Origin: Prosthecobacter debontii
Lineage (GTDB): Bacteria; Verrucomicrobiota; Verrucomicrobiia; Verrucomicrobiales; Akkermansiaceae
Direction of reading: 5' to 3'
DNA: 61,983 bases
Assembly (NCBI GenBank): GCA_945870855.1
Contig: CAMBTP010000013.1
Location: 1 to 61,983, forward strand
Shown: positions 43,617 to 52,216 of the stretch, in pieces
Numbering within the stretch: the stretch's first letter is position 1
Layout of the letters: the number at the start of each line of letters is the position of its first letter
Notes under the pieces: model-generated
Told to the model about the DNA's origin: nothing
Databases searched by the model: none
Seen by the model: only the letters and a program-made list of their open reading frames with translations
Made by a program: the position numbers and the translations under genes

Positions 43617-45430
43617 ATGATATGCACTCACATCTGCTCTCCTCTCGATTCCGTCAGCCAAAACCTTGAAATCAGGCAGGCCACCACAAAATTTGAGATC
43701 GACCAACTCCGCTCCGCCCTCAATGACGAGCACTACCTCAAGGCCGGACGACCCGCCGGAAACACCATCTGGCAAGGGATTTACCAGAACGATTCGGAGG
43801 ATGATTTCCCCGTGCTTTGTGCCGTCCTTTGCTGGTCTGGAGCGGCTCTCAGGCTTAAAGACCGCGATGAATGGATCGATTGGGACCCGCTCACCCGAGG
43901 AACCCGTCTACCCCTCGTCACCCAGTTGCGACGATTTCTAGTCCTGGAATCACGCCGCCAACCCAACCTCGCCACCCGCTGCATGGGACTCGCCCTGCGC
44001 AAACTTCCCGAACACTTCGAGGAAAAATACGGATACCGTCCCATCCTTGCCGAAAGTTTCAGCGATCCGCAGCTTCACGAAGGCACCATTTACAAAGCCA
44101 GCAACTGGACGCCTCTCGGATTTAGCAAAGGCTACAAACGCCACAAAAGCGAATTTTACACCGACGAAAAATCCCCGAAAAAATACTGGGTCTATCCGCT
44201 CCAGAAAAATCCCCAACAGCTACTATCGAGTTCTTCACCGCTCCCGGAAATTTTTCAAAAAGGCACCAGCGAAGGAGTTGCAGGAGCCCGCAGCGCCCTA
44301 TCCCACAAGCACCTCCGCAGCCTATCAGACGCCTTTCATCAGATCCCCGATCACCGCAGCCCATACTCCAGACGCTATGCGAAAATCGGCATGTTTGGTC
44401 TCATCGCCCACGGCCTGCTCGTCGGCTCACCGAATGTCAAAGCCATCTGGAAACGCTGCGCAGCCCTGAGCCAAGACCAGCGCAAAGCCATTGGCCTCAA
44501 CGTCCGCAACAAAGCCGGACGCCTCGTCATGCCCAGCTACGATGCCCTCAACAACTTCGTCAACGAAGCCGATCCCGAAGCGCTCGCCAAAGCCCTCAAC
44601 GCCTGGCTCGCCGTCCACCAAGACAAGCTCCCCAAAAGCCTCGCATTAGATGGCAAAGACCTCGGCCACGCCCTCGGAGCCATCGTCACCCTGTGCCGCC
44701 ACGAGGACGGGCGGCCCGTCGCCATGGCCAGCTACAGCGGTAAAAAGGACGACAGCGAGCTCCCCGTAGCACAAGAACTCCTCAAGCAGAGCGGCGCATT
44801 TTTAGAAAACGCCACCATCACCTCCGACGCCCTACACACCCAAAAAAAACGAATTGCCTAATCTTCGAACTCGGCGGGGATAATCTATCGGCCATCAAGA
44901 AAAACCAGGGAAACTATTACAAATACGCCGAGAACCTGCTCAATGATCGGCCCGTAGATCTGGTCGGCGAGCTGGAGCGTGGGCATGGCAGATTTGAACT
45001 TCGGGATATCACCATTGCCGCAGTGGATACCGAGGTTAGCCCATTTCCGCACATTGCGCAGATCATCAAATGCACGCGTATCTACCGCTCGACCCAAGAG
45101 GGTGCCGTGCCCGAAATGGCGGTCCGCATATTTGGCACATCGCATGAATGTGGCAGCAAAACAGCTGCCCAGATCAGTAAACTGATCCGTGAGCACTGGA
45201 GCGTGGAAAACCTCAATCACTGGAAACGCGATGCCACTTACTGGCGCGAAGATAAGGCACCGAAACGAAATGCGCGAGGAGCCAAAAACCTAGCCCTAAT
45301 CAGGAACGCCCTGCTCGCAGTTATCCCCTTCGAAGAGTTCGAATCGCTCAACGACGCCTTCGATTATTACCGGGATCACCGCGAAAAATCCGTAAAAATC
45401 ATCACAACTGCACGCCCTGTTCAAGAATAG
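43617..45430 (+). CDS. DUF4338-ISAs1 fusion transposase, read through a -1 frameshift
   Basis: In the first frame, residues 15-200 are a DUF4338 (DruA-like) domain: RDEWIDWDPLTRG, LRRFLVLESRRQPNLATRCM, FEEKYGYRPILAESFSD, GTIYKASNWTPLG. From about residue 225 the text is an ISAs1 transposase: FHQIPDHRSPYSRRY, catalytic Asp in ALDGKDLGHALG and in TSDALHTQK. The frame then stops at 44861. Shifting -1 at the A AAA AAA site (44843-44849) continues with KTNCLIFELGGDNLSAIKKN and ends with the catalytic Glu in REHWSVENLNHW, giving about 604 residues. This is either programmed frameshifting or one lost base. Confidence 0.85.
44843..44849 (+). promoter_or_regulatory. Candidate -1 frameshift slippery site
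   Basis: A AAA AAA heptamer in the correct X XXY YYZ phase (0-frame codons CAA AAA AAA), twelve bases before the 0-frame stop codon. The -1 frame stays open for 193 more codons and restores the transposase C-terminus. No strong downstream hairpin is obvious. Confidence 0.6.
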
Positions 45431-45451
45431 CACAGCCAAGCAAACGCCCTA

Positions 45452-45461
45452 GAGGTTTTGG
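45452..45461. repeat. Target-site duplication, right
   Basis: GAGGTTTTGG, identical to 43510-43519. Confidence 0.9.
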
Positions 45462-45531
45462 GATGTCCATCGTGAGATCCATGCGGCTCTGCATTCCAAG
45501 CACCTTTTCGGTGGGCGGAGCAAAAGGACAT

Positions 45532-45828
45532 TCATCTCTCCCGGAGATGGCGCTTGAAATCCATCGCGGAATGGAGAACCCGGACGACGGTAACGGCGTT
45601 GCCCTCGCTGTGGAAAAGGATGACGTGCCTGCCCTCGGAAGCGATGCGGCAACCGGGAAAGAGTTCTTCCCTGAGGCGGTGGCGCAAGGGGTCTTCGCGG
45701 AGGCTTTGGAGGCGGCTCCAGATTCTCCGGAGATAGGTTTCTTCCTGCGCCTCACCCCATGTTTCGAGAGTGTATGCCCTGATGGAACCAAGGTCGTGCA
45801 TCGCGGCCTCGGTGATCGTGAGCTTCAT
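45532..45828 (-). CDS. parE: ParE-family toxin
   Basis: A 98-residue RelE/ParE-superfamily protein: ITEAAMHDLGSIRAYTLETW, FPGCRIASEGRHVILFH and the typical C-terminus VVRVLHSAMDFKRHL. ParE toxins target gyrase or, in RelE relatives, mRNA; the sequence is closer to ParE. Its start overlaps the antitoxin stop (ATGA). The insertion sequence begins about 80 bases past its stop and leaves it intact. Confidence 0.93.
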   Translation of the reverse strand: MKLTITEAAMHDLGSIRAYTLETWGEAQEETYLRRIWSRLQSLREDPLRHRLREELFPGCRIASEGRHVILFHSEGNAVTVVRVLHSAMDFKRHLRER

Positions 45829-46064
45829 GCGGTGCCGCGGACGAGGTCGATAAAATGTTGCTCGGATTTGACTTCCACGGTTTGCCCAGCCTGGAGTTGG
45901 GCGTAGCCGATGGCCGCCTCACGGACTAGCCACTGGTTTTCCTGCTCCTGGAGAAGGGTTTTGCGCAGCGCTTCGCGGATCACTTCACTTGCGTTGTTGT
46001 AGAGCCCCGAGGCGACTTTCGCCTTCACCGCGCTTTCCAGTTCCGTCGTGAGTGAGATATTCAT
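45825..46064 (-). CDS. parD: ParD-type antitoxin
   Basis: A 79-residue ribbon-helix-helix antitoxin: NISLTTELESAVKAKVASGL, YNNASEVIREALR, then a toxin-binding C-terminal tail. From MNISLTTEL it matches the family; a start 60 bases upstream would add a non-homologous leader. Likely autoregulates the pair. Confidence 0.92.
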   Translation of the reverse strand: MNISLTTELESAVKAKVASGLYNNASEVIREALRKTLLQEQENQWLVREAAIGYAQLQAGQTVEVKSEQHFIDLVRGTA

Positions 46065-46124
46065 GCGCGGGAAACTACAAAGATTAGCAATCCTTGTAAA
46101 GAAGAGAAGCGGTTGTATTGTCAC

Positions 46125-48347
46125 TTACGAGAAATTATACGCATCCATGTCGAACACCACGGTCACATCCTCTGGGAGGGTGGTTCTGCGGAGGACGGCT
46201 TGGACGTGGCTGGTGAGGGGGCGGGCTTTGTGGGCACGGAGGGTGATTTGGAAGCGGAACTGGTCGTGGGAGCGGATGAGGGGGCTGGGGAGGACTTCGC
46301 CTAATGAGATTTCCGGTGGAAGCGCTTCTTTCAATCTCAGGTGGAGGGTCTGGAGGGTGAACTCAGCGCGGCGTTCGTGGGTGGATCTTGCGGTCAGGAC
46401 GGCGCAGTGGGCGAAGGGCGGGAAGCGGAACTGGTGACGCATTTCCATCTCCTGCTCCGCGTAGCCATCGAAGTCATGTTTCCGCGCGAACTGGATGCTA
46501 GGCGAGTGCGGGGTGAAGGTCTGGACGATGACCTCGCCCTCCAACTCTCCCCTTCCCGCCCGCCCAGCGACTTGGGTGATGAGCTGGAAAGTCCTTTCAC
46601 CCGCGCGGAAATCTGGGACGTGCAGGCCGAGGTCGGCGTTTAAAATTCCTACCAAGGTGACGTTGGGAAAATGCAAGCCCTTGGCGATCATCTGGGTGCC
46701 GATGAGGACGTCGATCTTGTTCGATTTAAATTTTCGCAGGATATCTTTCAGTGCGTTTTTTTTGCGCATCGCGTCGGCATCAATGCGGGCGAAGCGGGCT
46801 TCCGGCAGGACCTTTTGCAAGATTTCCTCGACCTTCTGCGTGCCGTAACCTTGGAGCGCGATGCCGGGATCTTTGCACTCCGGGCATTTTTTCGGAACGA
46901 TGGATTGGTGGCCGCAAACATGGCAGACGAGGCGCTCATCGGTGCGGTGGTAAGTGAGTGCGACGGCGCAGTGCGGGCAGGTGCAGGCATGGCCGCAGGA
47001 GTGGCATTGCAGCGAGCGGGCGAAGCCGCGGCGGTTGAGGAAAAGGATGGATTGCTCGCCCTTCGCGAGGCGTTGCTCCAGGGCAGTGCGGAGTCGGTCG
47101 GAGAGGATCGGGGTTTGGCCTTTCTGCTTCTGCTTTTCCAAACGCATGTCGATCACGCGGACGAGCGGCATGGAGTGCGCGTCGGCGCGTTTGTCGAGGC
47201 GGAGGAGATGGTATTTCGCGGAAAGGCAGTTCTGCCAGCTCTCCAGCGAGGGCGTGGCGGAGCCTAAAACGATGACACAAGGCTCGAAGGCAGCACGGAG
47301 CACCGCCACATCGCGGGCGTGGTAGCGCGGCGGGCTTTCCTGCTTGTAGGAGGACTCGTGCTCCTCATCGACGATGATCAGCCCGAGGTTCGGCAAGGGC
47401 GCGAACACGGCGGAGCGCGCACCAATTACGATGCGTGCCGTACCTTTGCGGATGCGGTGCCACTCATCGAAACGCTCGCCCTGCGAGAGGTGCGAGTGGA
47501 GCACGGCGACTTGGTCATTGAGCTGCGAGAAACGCGCTTTGAAACGGCGGACAGTTTGCGGCGTGAGGGCGATTTCCGGGACGAGGACGAGAACGGTTTT
47601 GCCGAGATCGAGGGCGGATTGTGCTGCTTGGAGATAGACTTCGGTTTTACCGCTGCCTGTTACTCCTAATAATAAGAAAGGTTTCACCGCCAATTCGCCA
47701 AGGCCGCCAAGGGAAGATTTGATGGCATCGAAGGCTTCCTGCTGCTGGTCGTTGAGGGTGAGGGGCTCGGAGGGGATGATCGTTTCCTCGGCCTCGGGAT
47801 CGCGGCGGACTTCCTCGGTGGAGATGGTGATGAAACCTTTTTCCGCGAGGCTTTTCAGGGAAGGAGCGGAGTTTTCACCTAGATCGGCCACGGCGAGGGT
47901 GCGGTCGGGGGCGTGAAGCAGAAGAGTGAGGATGACGTGCTGTTTAGCTGCGCGTTTTTCCAGTTTTGCGAGCGCCTCGGGATCGGGATCTGCTGCGGCG
48001 GTAGCGATGCGGCGGGTCTTTGCGGAGTTATCCTCCGTGCGCACAGCCTCGGGCAGGATAGAGCGGATCACACCCTCGATACTGGATCCATAGTAGCCCG
48101 CGATCCAATGCGCGGTTTTCAGAAGCACAGGCGTAATCAGCGGCTCAGGGTCGATCAGGGATTTCACCTCGCGCATCGCGTACTCGCTTTGGTCCGGCGG
48201 TGGCGTCACCGAAAGCACCGTGCCGGAGCTCGTCTTCTGGCGTATCGGCACGCGCACCCGGCAGCCAGCCACGACTGCCAGCCCCTCGGGGATGACATAG
48301 TCGAAGACGAGCTCAGAAGGGCCGTCGATGAGAACGCTGGCGATCAC
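46125..48347 (-). CDS. priA: Primosomal protein N' (PriA helicase)
   Basis: Restarts stalled replication forks. The product is 740 residues starting at GTG (IASVLIDGPSELVFDYVIP). N-terminal 3'-OH-binding domain; Walker A GVTGSGKTEVYLQ; DEEH box LIIVDEEHESSYKQ; zinc cluster between the helicase lobes (CHSCGHACTCPHC, then CHVCGH and CPECK); lobe 2 QMIAKGLHFPNVTLVG and QVAGRAGRG. A heptad tract precedes the start. Confidence 0.95.
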   Translation of the reverse strand: MIASVLIDGPSELVFDYVIPEGLAVVAGCRVRVPIRQKTSSGTVLSVTPPPDQSEYAMREVKSLIDPEPLITPVLLKTAHWIAGYYGSSIEGVIRSILPEAVRTEDNSAKTRRIATAAADPDPEALAKLEKRAAKQHVILTLLLHAPDRTLAVADLGENSAPSLKSLAEKGFITISTEEVRRDPEAEETIIPSEPLTLNDQQQEAFDAIKSSLGGLGELAVKPFLLLGVTGSGKTEVYLQAAQSALDLGKTVLVLVPEIALTPQTVRRFKARFSQLNDQVAVLHSHLSQGERFDEWHRIRKGTARIVIGARSAVFAPLPNLGLIIVDEEHESSYKQESPPRYHARDVAVLRAAFEPCVIVLGSATPSLESWQNCLSAKYHLLRLDKRADAHSMPLVRVIDMRLEKQKQKGQTPILSDRLRTALEQRLAKGEQSILFLNRRGFARSLQCHSCGHACTCPHCAVALTYHRTDERLVCHVCGHQSIVPKKCPECKDPGIALQGYGTQKVEEILQKVLPEARFARIDADAMRKKNALKDILRKFKSNKIDVLIGTQMIAKGLHFPNVTLVGILNADLGLHVPDFRAGERTFQLITQVAGRAGRGELEGEVIVQTFTPHSPSIQFARKHDFDGYAEQEMEMRHQFRFPPFAHCAVLTARSTHERRAEFTLQTLHLRLKEALPPEISLGEVLPSPLIRSHDQFRFQITLRAHKARPLTSHVQAVLRRTTLPEDVTVVFDMDAYNFS

Positions 48348-48366
48348 GGGGGGAGTCTAGGATCAG

Positions 48367-48396
48367 AAATCTCAAACTCTAAACTTTAAACTTCAA
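48367..48396. repeat. Heptad AT-rich tract before priA
   Basis: Minus strand: head CTATTCCTTGAA, then GTTTAAA GTTTAGA GTTTGAG ATTT, about 20 bases before the priA GTG. It also lies upstream of the divergent aminotransferase. Confidence 0.75.
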
Positions 48397-48425
48397 GGAA
48401 TAGCCTTCTGTGACAAACTTACCAC

Positions 48426-49754
48426 GTGCTTCCTGAAATCCTTACGAACATCCCCGGGCCAGTATCCCTCGGGCTAGCGAAGCGTTTGGCGGAGGCCGAA
48501 TGCCGAAATACCACGTTCCTGACAGATGACTGGCCAGTCTTCTGGGAGCGGGCGGAGGGCGCGAATGTGTGGGATGCGGATGGCAACCGTTTCCTCGACA
48601 TGACCAGCGGCTTCGGCGTGGCGGGAATTGGGTATGGGTTCACGGGCGAGGCGCTGCGGCAACAGAGCGTTTCCCTGATGCACGCAATGGGCGATGTCCA
48701 TCCGGCGCGGGTCAAGGTGGAGCTTTGCGAGGTGCTCTCTGAGATCACGTTCGAAAAATGGCAGGGAAAGAAGGGGAAATGCCTGTTCGGGAATTCCGGC
48801 TTCGAGGCGGTGGAGGCGGCGCTGAAAACGGCGGTGCTGGCGACGGGGCGCAGCGGGATTCTTTCCTTCGAGGGCGGTTACCATGGCCTCGGCTACGGGG
48901 CGCTCCTCGGGCAAGGGATCGGCTGGTTCAGCGAGCCTTTCGAAGGACAGCTCGCGAAGGTGACTCGGCGGCTGGCGTTTCCCCAGACAGAAGAGGAGCT
49001 GGAAATATTCAAGAAGGAGCTTTGGAAAATCGATGGGGTCGGGATCGGCGCGGTACTGGTGGAGCCAATTCAGGGACGCGGCGGAATCATCGTGCCGCCG
49101 CTGGGATTTCTAACAGAACTCCGCAAGTGGTGCGATGCAATCGGCGCGGTGCTCGTATTCGATGAAATCTACACCGGCTTCTGGCGCACGGGAAAAATGT
49201 TCGCCTGCGAGCGGGAGGGTGTTTTCCCGGATCTCATCTGCCTCGGCAAGGCGCTGGCGGGCGGCTTCCCCATCTCCGTCTGCATCGGTAAGGCAGAGAT
49301 CATGGACGCCTGGCCCGAGACTCACGGCGAGGCGCTACACACCAGCACTTTTCTCGGAAACCCGATGGGCTGCGCGATGGCCATCGAGGCGATCCGCCGT
49401 TACCGCGAACCAGAAACGCAAGCCATGGTCGCCGCCGCATCGCAGCATCTCGCCGCCGCGCTCCGGACACTTTCCGACCTACCTGCCGTAAAAAACATCC
49501 GCGGCGAAGGGCTGATGATGGGCGTGGAAACCGATAGCGGCGAACGCGCGCTGAGTGCGGTGAAAGGCTTACTCCAGGACGGCATCCTCGCCCTCCCCGA
49601 CGGCCCGCATGGCGATGTCGTGGCGCTCACTCCGCCGTTCTGTGTTTCCAAGGAGGCAATCGATTTCGCCATCGGGAAATTGCGCGGGCGATTGAGGGGA
49701 GCACACGCGCCCTCGCGTGTTGTTTCCGGCGCCCCCGCCGGAAACTTGGCTTGA
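48426..49754 (+). CDS. Class III PLP aminotransferase
   Basis: Acetylornithine/GABA/glutamate-semialdehyde aminotransferase-type enzyme, 442 residues from a GTG start. Visible: GNSGFEAVEAALKTA (PLP phosphate), FEGGYHGLGYGAL, VEPIQGRGGIIVPP, LVFDEIYTGFWRTGKM and the PLP lysine in LICLGKALAGGFPIS. The substrate cannot be set from sequence alone; the neighbours do not indicate a pathway. The last 18 residues (AHAPSRVVSGAPAGNLA and one Gly) are encoded by an inverted-repeat element, so the native stop has been replaced. Confidence 0.9.
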   Translation: MLPEILTNIPGPVSLGLAKRLAEAECRNTTFLTDDWPVFWERAEGANVWDADGNRFLDMTSGFGVAGIGYGFTGEALRQQSVSLMHAMGDVHPARVKVELCEVLSEITFEKWQGKKGKCLFGNSGFEAVEAALKTAVLATGRSGILSFEGGYHGLGYGALLGQGIGWFSEPFEGQLAKVTRRLAFPQTEEELEIFKKELWKIDGVGIGAVLVEPIQGRGGIIVPPLGFLTELRKWCDAIGAVLVFDEIYTGFWRTGKMFACEREGVFPDLICLGKALAGGFPISVCIGKAEIMDAWPETHGEALHTSTFLGNPMGCAMAIEAIRRYREPETQAMVAAASQHLAAALRTLSDLPAVKNIRGEGLMMGVETDSGERALSAVKGLLQDGILALPDGPHGDVVALTPPFCVSKEAIDFAIGKLRGRLRGAHAPSRVVSGAPAGNLA

Positions 49755-49855
49755 GATAGGGCGGGCGTTGATTCGGCTATGCGGCGCGAGTGGTCTTTCC
49801 GACCGACGGAGAGCGAGGGCGCACTCCGCGACACGCGGGGGCGCGTGTGCTCCCC
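49696..49855. repeat. 160-bp inverted-repeat element at the aminotransferase end
   Basis: 25-bp terminal arms (49696-49720 and 49831-49855) that pair with one mismatch; the outer part reads GGGGAGCACACGCGCC. An internal perfect hairpin GTTTCCGGCG/CGCCGGAAAC lies at 49721-49744. The element supplies the aminotransferase C-terminus and ends 74 bases before the next gene. The form is that of a MITE-like non-autonomous repeat. Confidence 0.75.
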
Positions 49856-49929
49856 GAAGACCCATCATCGCCCCTTGCCCTCGCCGCGCGCATCGGCTAG
49901 AGAATGGGCGCACCTTTCCGCCAATACTT

Positions 49930-52137
49930 TTGCTTCACCTCAATCCCACTCCCCTCACCCTTTGGCTTGGCATCGCCGCTTTGCTCGGAGTGGCTTGGCT
50001 TTGCGTCGTTTCATGGAAACGCAGCCCGCATCCGGCGCGCACCGCTGCCTTGGAAATCCTGAGGTTTTTCATCACTGCCATCGTGGTTATCCTGCTTTGG
50101 CAGCCAGAGTGGCGCACGATCATCAATCCCACTACGAAGCCAAAGATTACAATTCTTTGGGATGATTCGGGTTCCATGAAAACCCTTGATGCCCGCCTCC
50201 CTACCTCGCTGGCCGGTGAGGGAAAAGCGGATGAGATCGTCGCCCGCGCCGAGTGGGTGGAAAAAGCTCTCGCCTCCGATCTGTGGACTCCGCTGCGCTC
50301 CGGCGGTGCGAATGATCTCATCACCCGCCCCTTCGCAACCCCGGCCAGTGAAGGCCTAAACGGCACCGACCTCGGCGAGCCGCTGGAAAGCCTCTTAAAG
50401 GAAGAAAACAACCTCCGTGCCGTCGTCCTTCTCAGCGATGGCGATTTTAACCTCGGCCAGCCACCTGTTGGCGCGGCGCAGAAATACCGCCTGCGCGGCG
50501 TGCCGATTTTTACCATACCTGTCGGCTCCGAGACGCGCCTGCCGGATCTCGATCTGCTCACCGTCACCGCGCCGACTTACGGTATCGTCGGCGAGAACGT
50601 GCAGATCCCTTTTACCATCCGCTCCTCGCTCGACCGGCAAGTGCGCACCATCGTCCGCCTCCGCGACGACTCCGGCCGCGAGCGCACGAAAAACATCGTC
50701 CTCGCGCCCAACGCCGAGACCTACGATTCTATCCTGTGGCGCTTGGAAAAGGAAGGTTCCTCGACGCTCACTCTCTCCGTTCCGGTCGAGGACGGCGAGT
50801 TAGTCTCCGCGAACAACGCCCGCGCCTTCACCATCTCCGGCCGCCCCGAGCGGATCCGCGTGCTCATCGTCGAGACCCTGCCGCGCTGGGAGTTCCGCTT
50901 CCTCCGCAACGCCCTTCAGCGCGATCCCGGCGTCGAGCTTTCCTGCCTGCTGCTGCGCCCGGAGCTCGGCCCGGGTGGTGGCACGGATTACATCGAAAAA
51001 TTTCCTGAGACCTTGGAGGAGCTTTCAAAATTCGATGTCGTCGTACTCGGAGATGTCGGAGTCGGGAAAAACCAGCTCACCAAGGAGCAGTGCGCATTGA
51101 TCCGCGGCCTCGTGGAAAACCAGGCATCCGGCGTCGTATTCCTGCCCGGCCGCCAGGGCAACCAGTTCACCCTCCTCGACACCGAGCTTTCCGATCTCAT
51201 CCCCGTTACCCTTGATGATAAAAACAAGGAAGGCTTCCCCGAAACCCTCGCCACCCCGCTCAACCTCACCACCGAAGGCCGCGCCTCGTTGCTCACCATG
51301 CTTGGCGATTCCGAGGAGGAAAACCCAGAGATCTGGAGGCGCTTACCAGGCTTTTTCTGGCACGCCCCAGTCATCCGTGCGAAGGGCGGCACCGAAGTTC
51401 TCGCCGTTCACGCGAACCGCCGCGGCCCCTTTGGCCCGGTGCCACTCATGGTAACCAAGGCGGCTGGCAGCGGAAAAGTCCTCTTCATGGGCATCGATTC
51501 CGCATGGCGCTGGCGGCGTGGCGTCGAAGACCTTTATCATTACCGCTTCTGGGGTCAGGTCGCGCGATGGATGTCCTACCAGCGCAACATGGCCGCCGGC
51601 CAGCGAGTCAGGCTTTTCTACACCCCGGAGCGCCCCGAGCCCGGCGCGTCCGTCACCCTCAATGCGAATGCCTTCGACGCGAACGGCACCCCGCTCAAGG
51701 AGGGTGTGGTCTCGGTGGACATCACCTCGCCGGATGGCAAGACTCAGCGCGTTGAACTTCAGAAAAATGAAACCGAATGGGGTTCCTACACCGGGCGTTT
51801 CAAGATCGATCTACCTGGGGCATGGAAACTCCGCGCCACCGTTTTCGGAGCTTCTGATCTTCCAACAGAAACCACCATCCTCGCCCAGGGCGTGGACATC
51901 GAGAAAACAGGCCAGCCCGCGCGACTGGATGTTCTTGAGGAAATCGCCAAGGTCTCCCGCGCCCGCAGCATCCTCCCCGAGCAACTCGCGGAACTCATCG
52001 GCGAGATCAACGCACTCCCAGAGCCGCGCCCCCTCGAAAACCGAATCCCCCTCTGGTCCCACTGGGGCACCCTCGTGCTGCTGATTCTCTTGTTAGGAAC
52101 TTTCTGGGTCGGCCGCAAACTGAACGGCGCGTTTTAG
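49930..52137 (+). CDS. BatA-like membrane protein with VWA and GATase-like domains
   Basis: About 735 residues. N-terminal helices (LTLWLGIAALLGVAWLCVV and LRFFITAIVVILLWQ), then a VWA-type domain with the metal motif ILWDDSGSM and VVLLSDGDFN, then a region like class I glutamine amidotransferase folds (VETLPRWEFRFLRNALQRDP), and a C-terminal helix (WGTLVLLILLLGTFWVG). The frame is open well upstream, but that DNA is the inverted-repeat element; the only reasonable start next to the first helix is TTG at 49930. Such proteins usually accompany MoxR and DUF58 genes, which are not adjacent here. Function unknown. Confidence 0.75.
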   Translation: MLHLNPTPLTLWLGIAALLGVAWLCVVSWKRSPHPARTAALEILRFFITAIVVILLWQPEWRTIINPTTKPKITILWDDSGSMKTLDARLPTSLAGEGKADEIVARAEWVEKALASDLWTPLRSGGANDLITRPFATPASEGLNGTDLGEPLESLLKEENNLRAVVLLSDGDFNLGQPPVGAAQKYRLRGVPIFTIPVGSETRLPDLDLLTVTAPTYGIVGENVQIPFTIRSSLDRQVRTIVRLRDDSGRERTKNIVLAPNAETYDSILWRLEKEGSSTLTLSVPVEDGELVSANNARAFTISGRPERIRVLIVETLPRWEFRFLRNALQRDPGVELSCLLLRPELGPGGGTDYIEKFPETLEELSKFDVVVLGDVGVGKNQLTKEQCALIRGLVENQASGVVFLPGRQGNQFTLLDTELSDLIPVTLDDKNKEGFPETLATPLNLTTEGRASLLTMLGDSEEENPEIWRRLPGFFWHAPVIRAKGGTEVLAVHANRRGPFGPVPLMVTKAAGSGKVLFMGIDSAWRWRRGVEDLYHYRFWGQVARWMSYQRNMAAGQRVRLFYTPERPEPGASVTLNANAFDANGTPLKEGVVSVDITSPDGKTQRVELQKNETEWGSYTGRFKIDLPGAWKLRATVFGASDLPTETTILAQGVDIEKTGQPARLDVLEEIAKVSRARSILPEQLAELIGEINALPEPRPLENRIPLWSHWGTLVLLILLLGTFWVGRKLNGAF

Positions 52138-52206
52138 GTAGAGTCATTTTGCCAAAATGACCCACGCCGCGTGTGTCAGCACGGTGATGGGAGGAAGGCT
52201 CCGCAT
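52137..52206. repeat. Dispersed intergenic repeat, copy B
   Basis: Direct copy of 48-118: palindrome GTCATTTTGCCAAAATGAC followed by the shared stretch to CTCCGCAT. Lies between the stop of the BatA-like gene and the stop of the convergent peptidase gene, where it could act as a bidirectional 3' hairpin. Confidence 0.8.
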
Positions 52207-52216
52207 ACGCGTGCCT

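Larger units (their letters stand above)
43520..45451 (+). mobile_element. ISAs1-type insertion sequence, complete with 10-bp duplication
   Basis: A 1932-bp element. The terminal repeats begin CAGGGCGGTTGCCCAGCC on the left and, read inward, TAGGGCGTTTGCTTGGCT on the right, imperfect but aligned. A perfect 10-bp direct repeat flanks it, as expected of the ISAs1 family (8-10 bp). It carries one transposase gene split by a frame change at an A8 run. The intact duplication suggests recent insertion between the exporter operon and parDE. Confidence 0.88.

Noticed and set aside
44862..45022. Separate second transposase gene after the stop
   Set aside because: No start near the break; the -1 frame joins the first frame exactly within a conserved motif, so it is one split gene.
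49110..49325. Frames antisense to the aminotransferase
   Set aside because: Shadows of a well-supported gene.
49717..49929. In-frame N-terminal extension of the BatA-like gene
   Set aside because: Encoded by the inverted-repeat element, Arg-rich and unlike the family.
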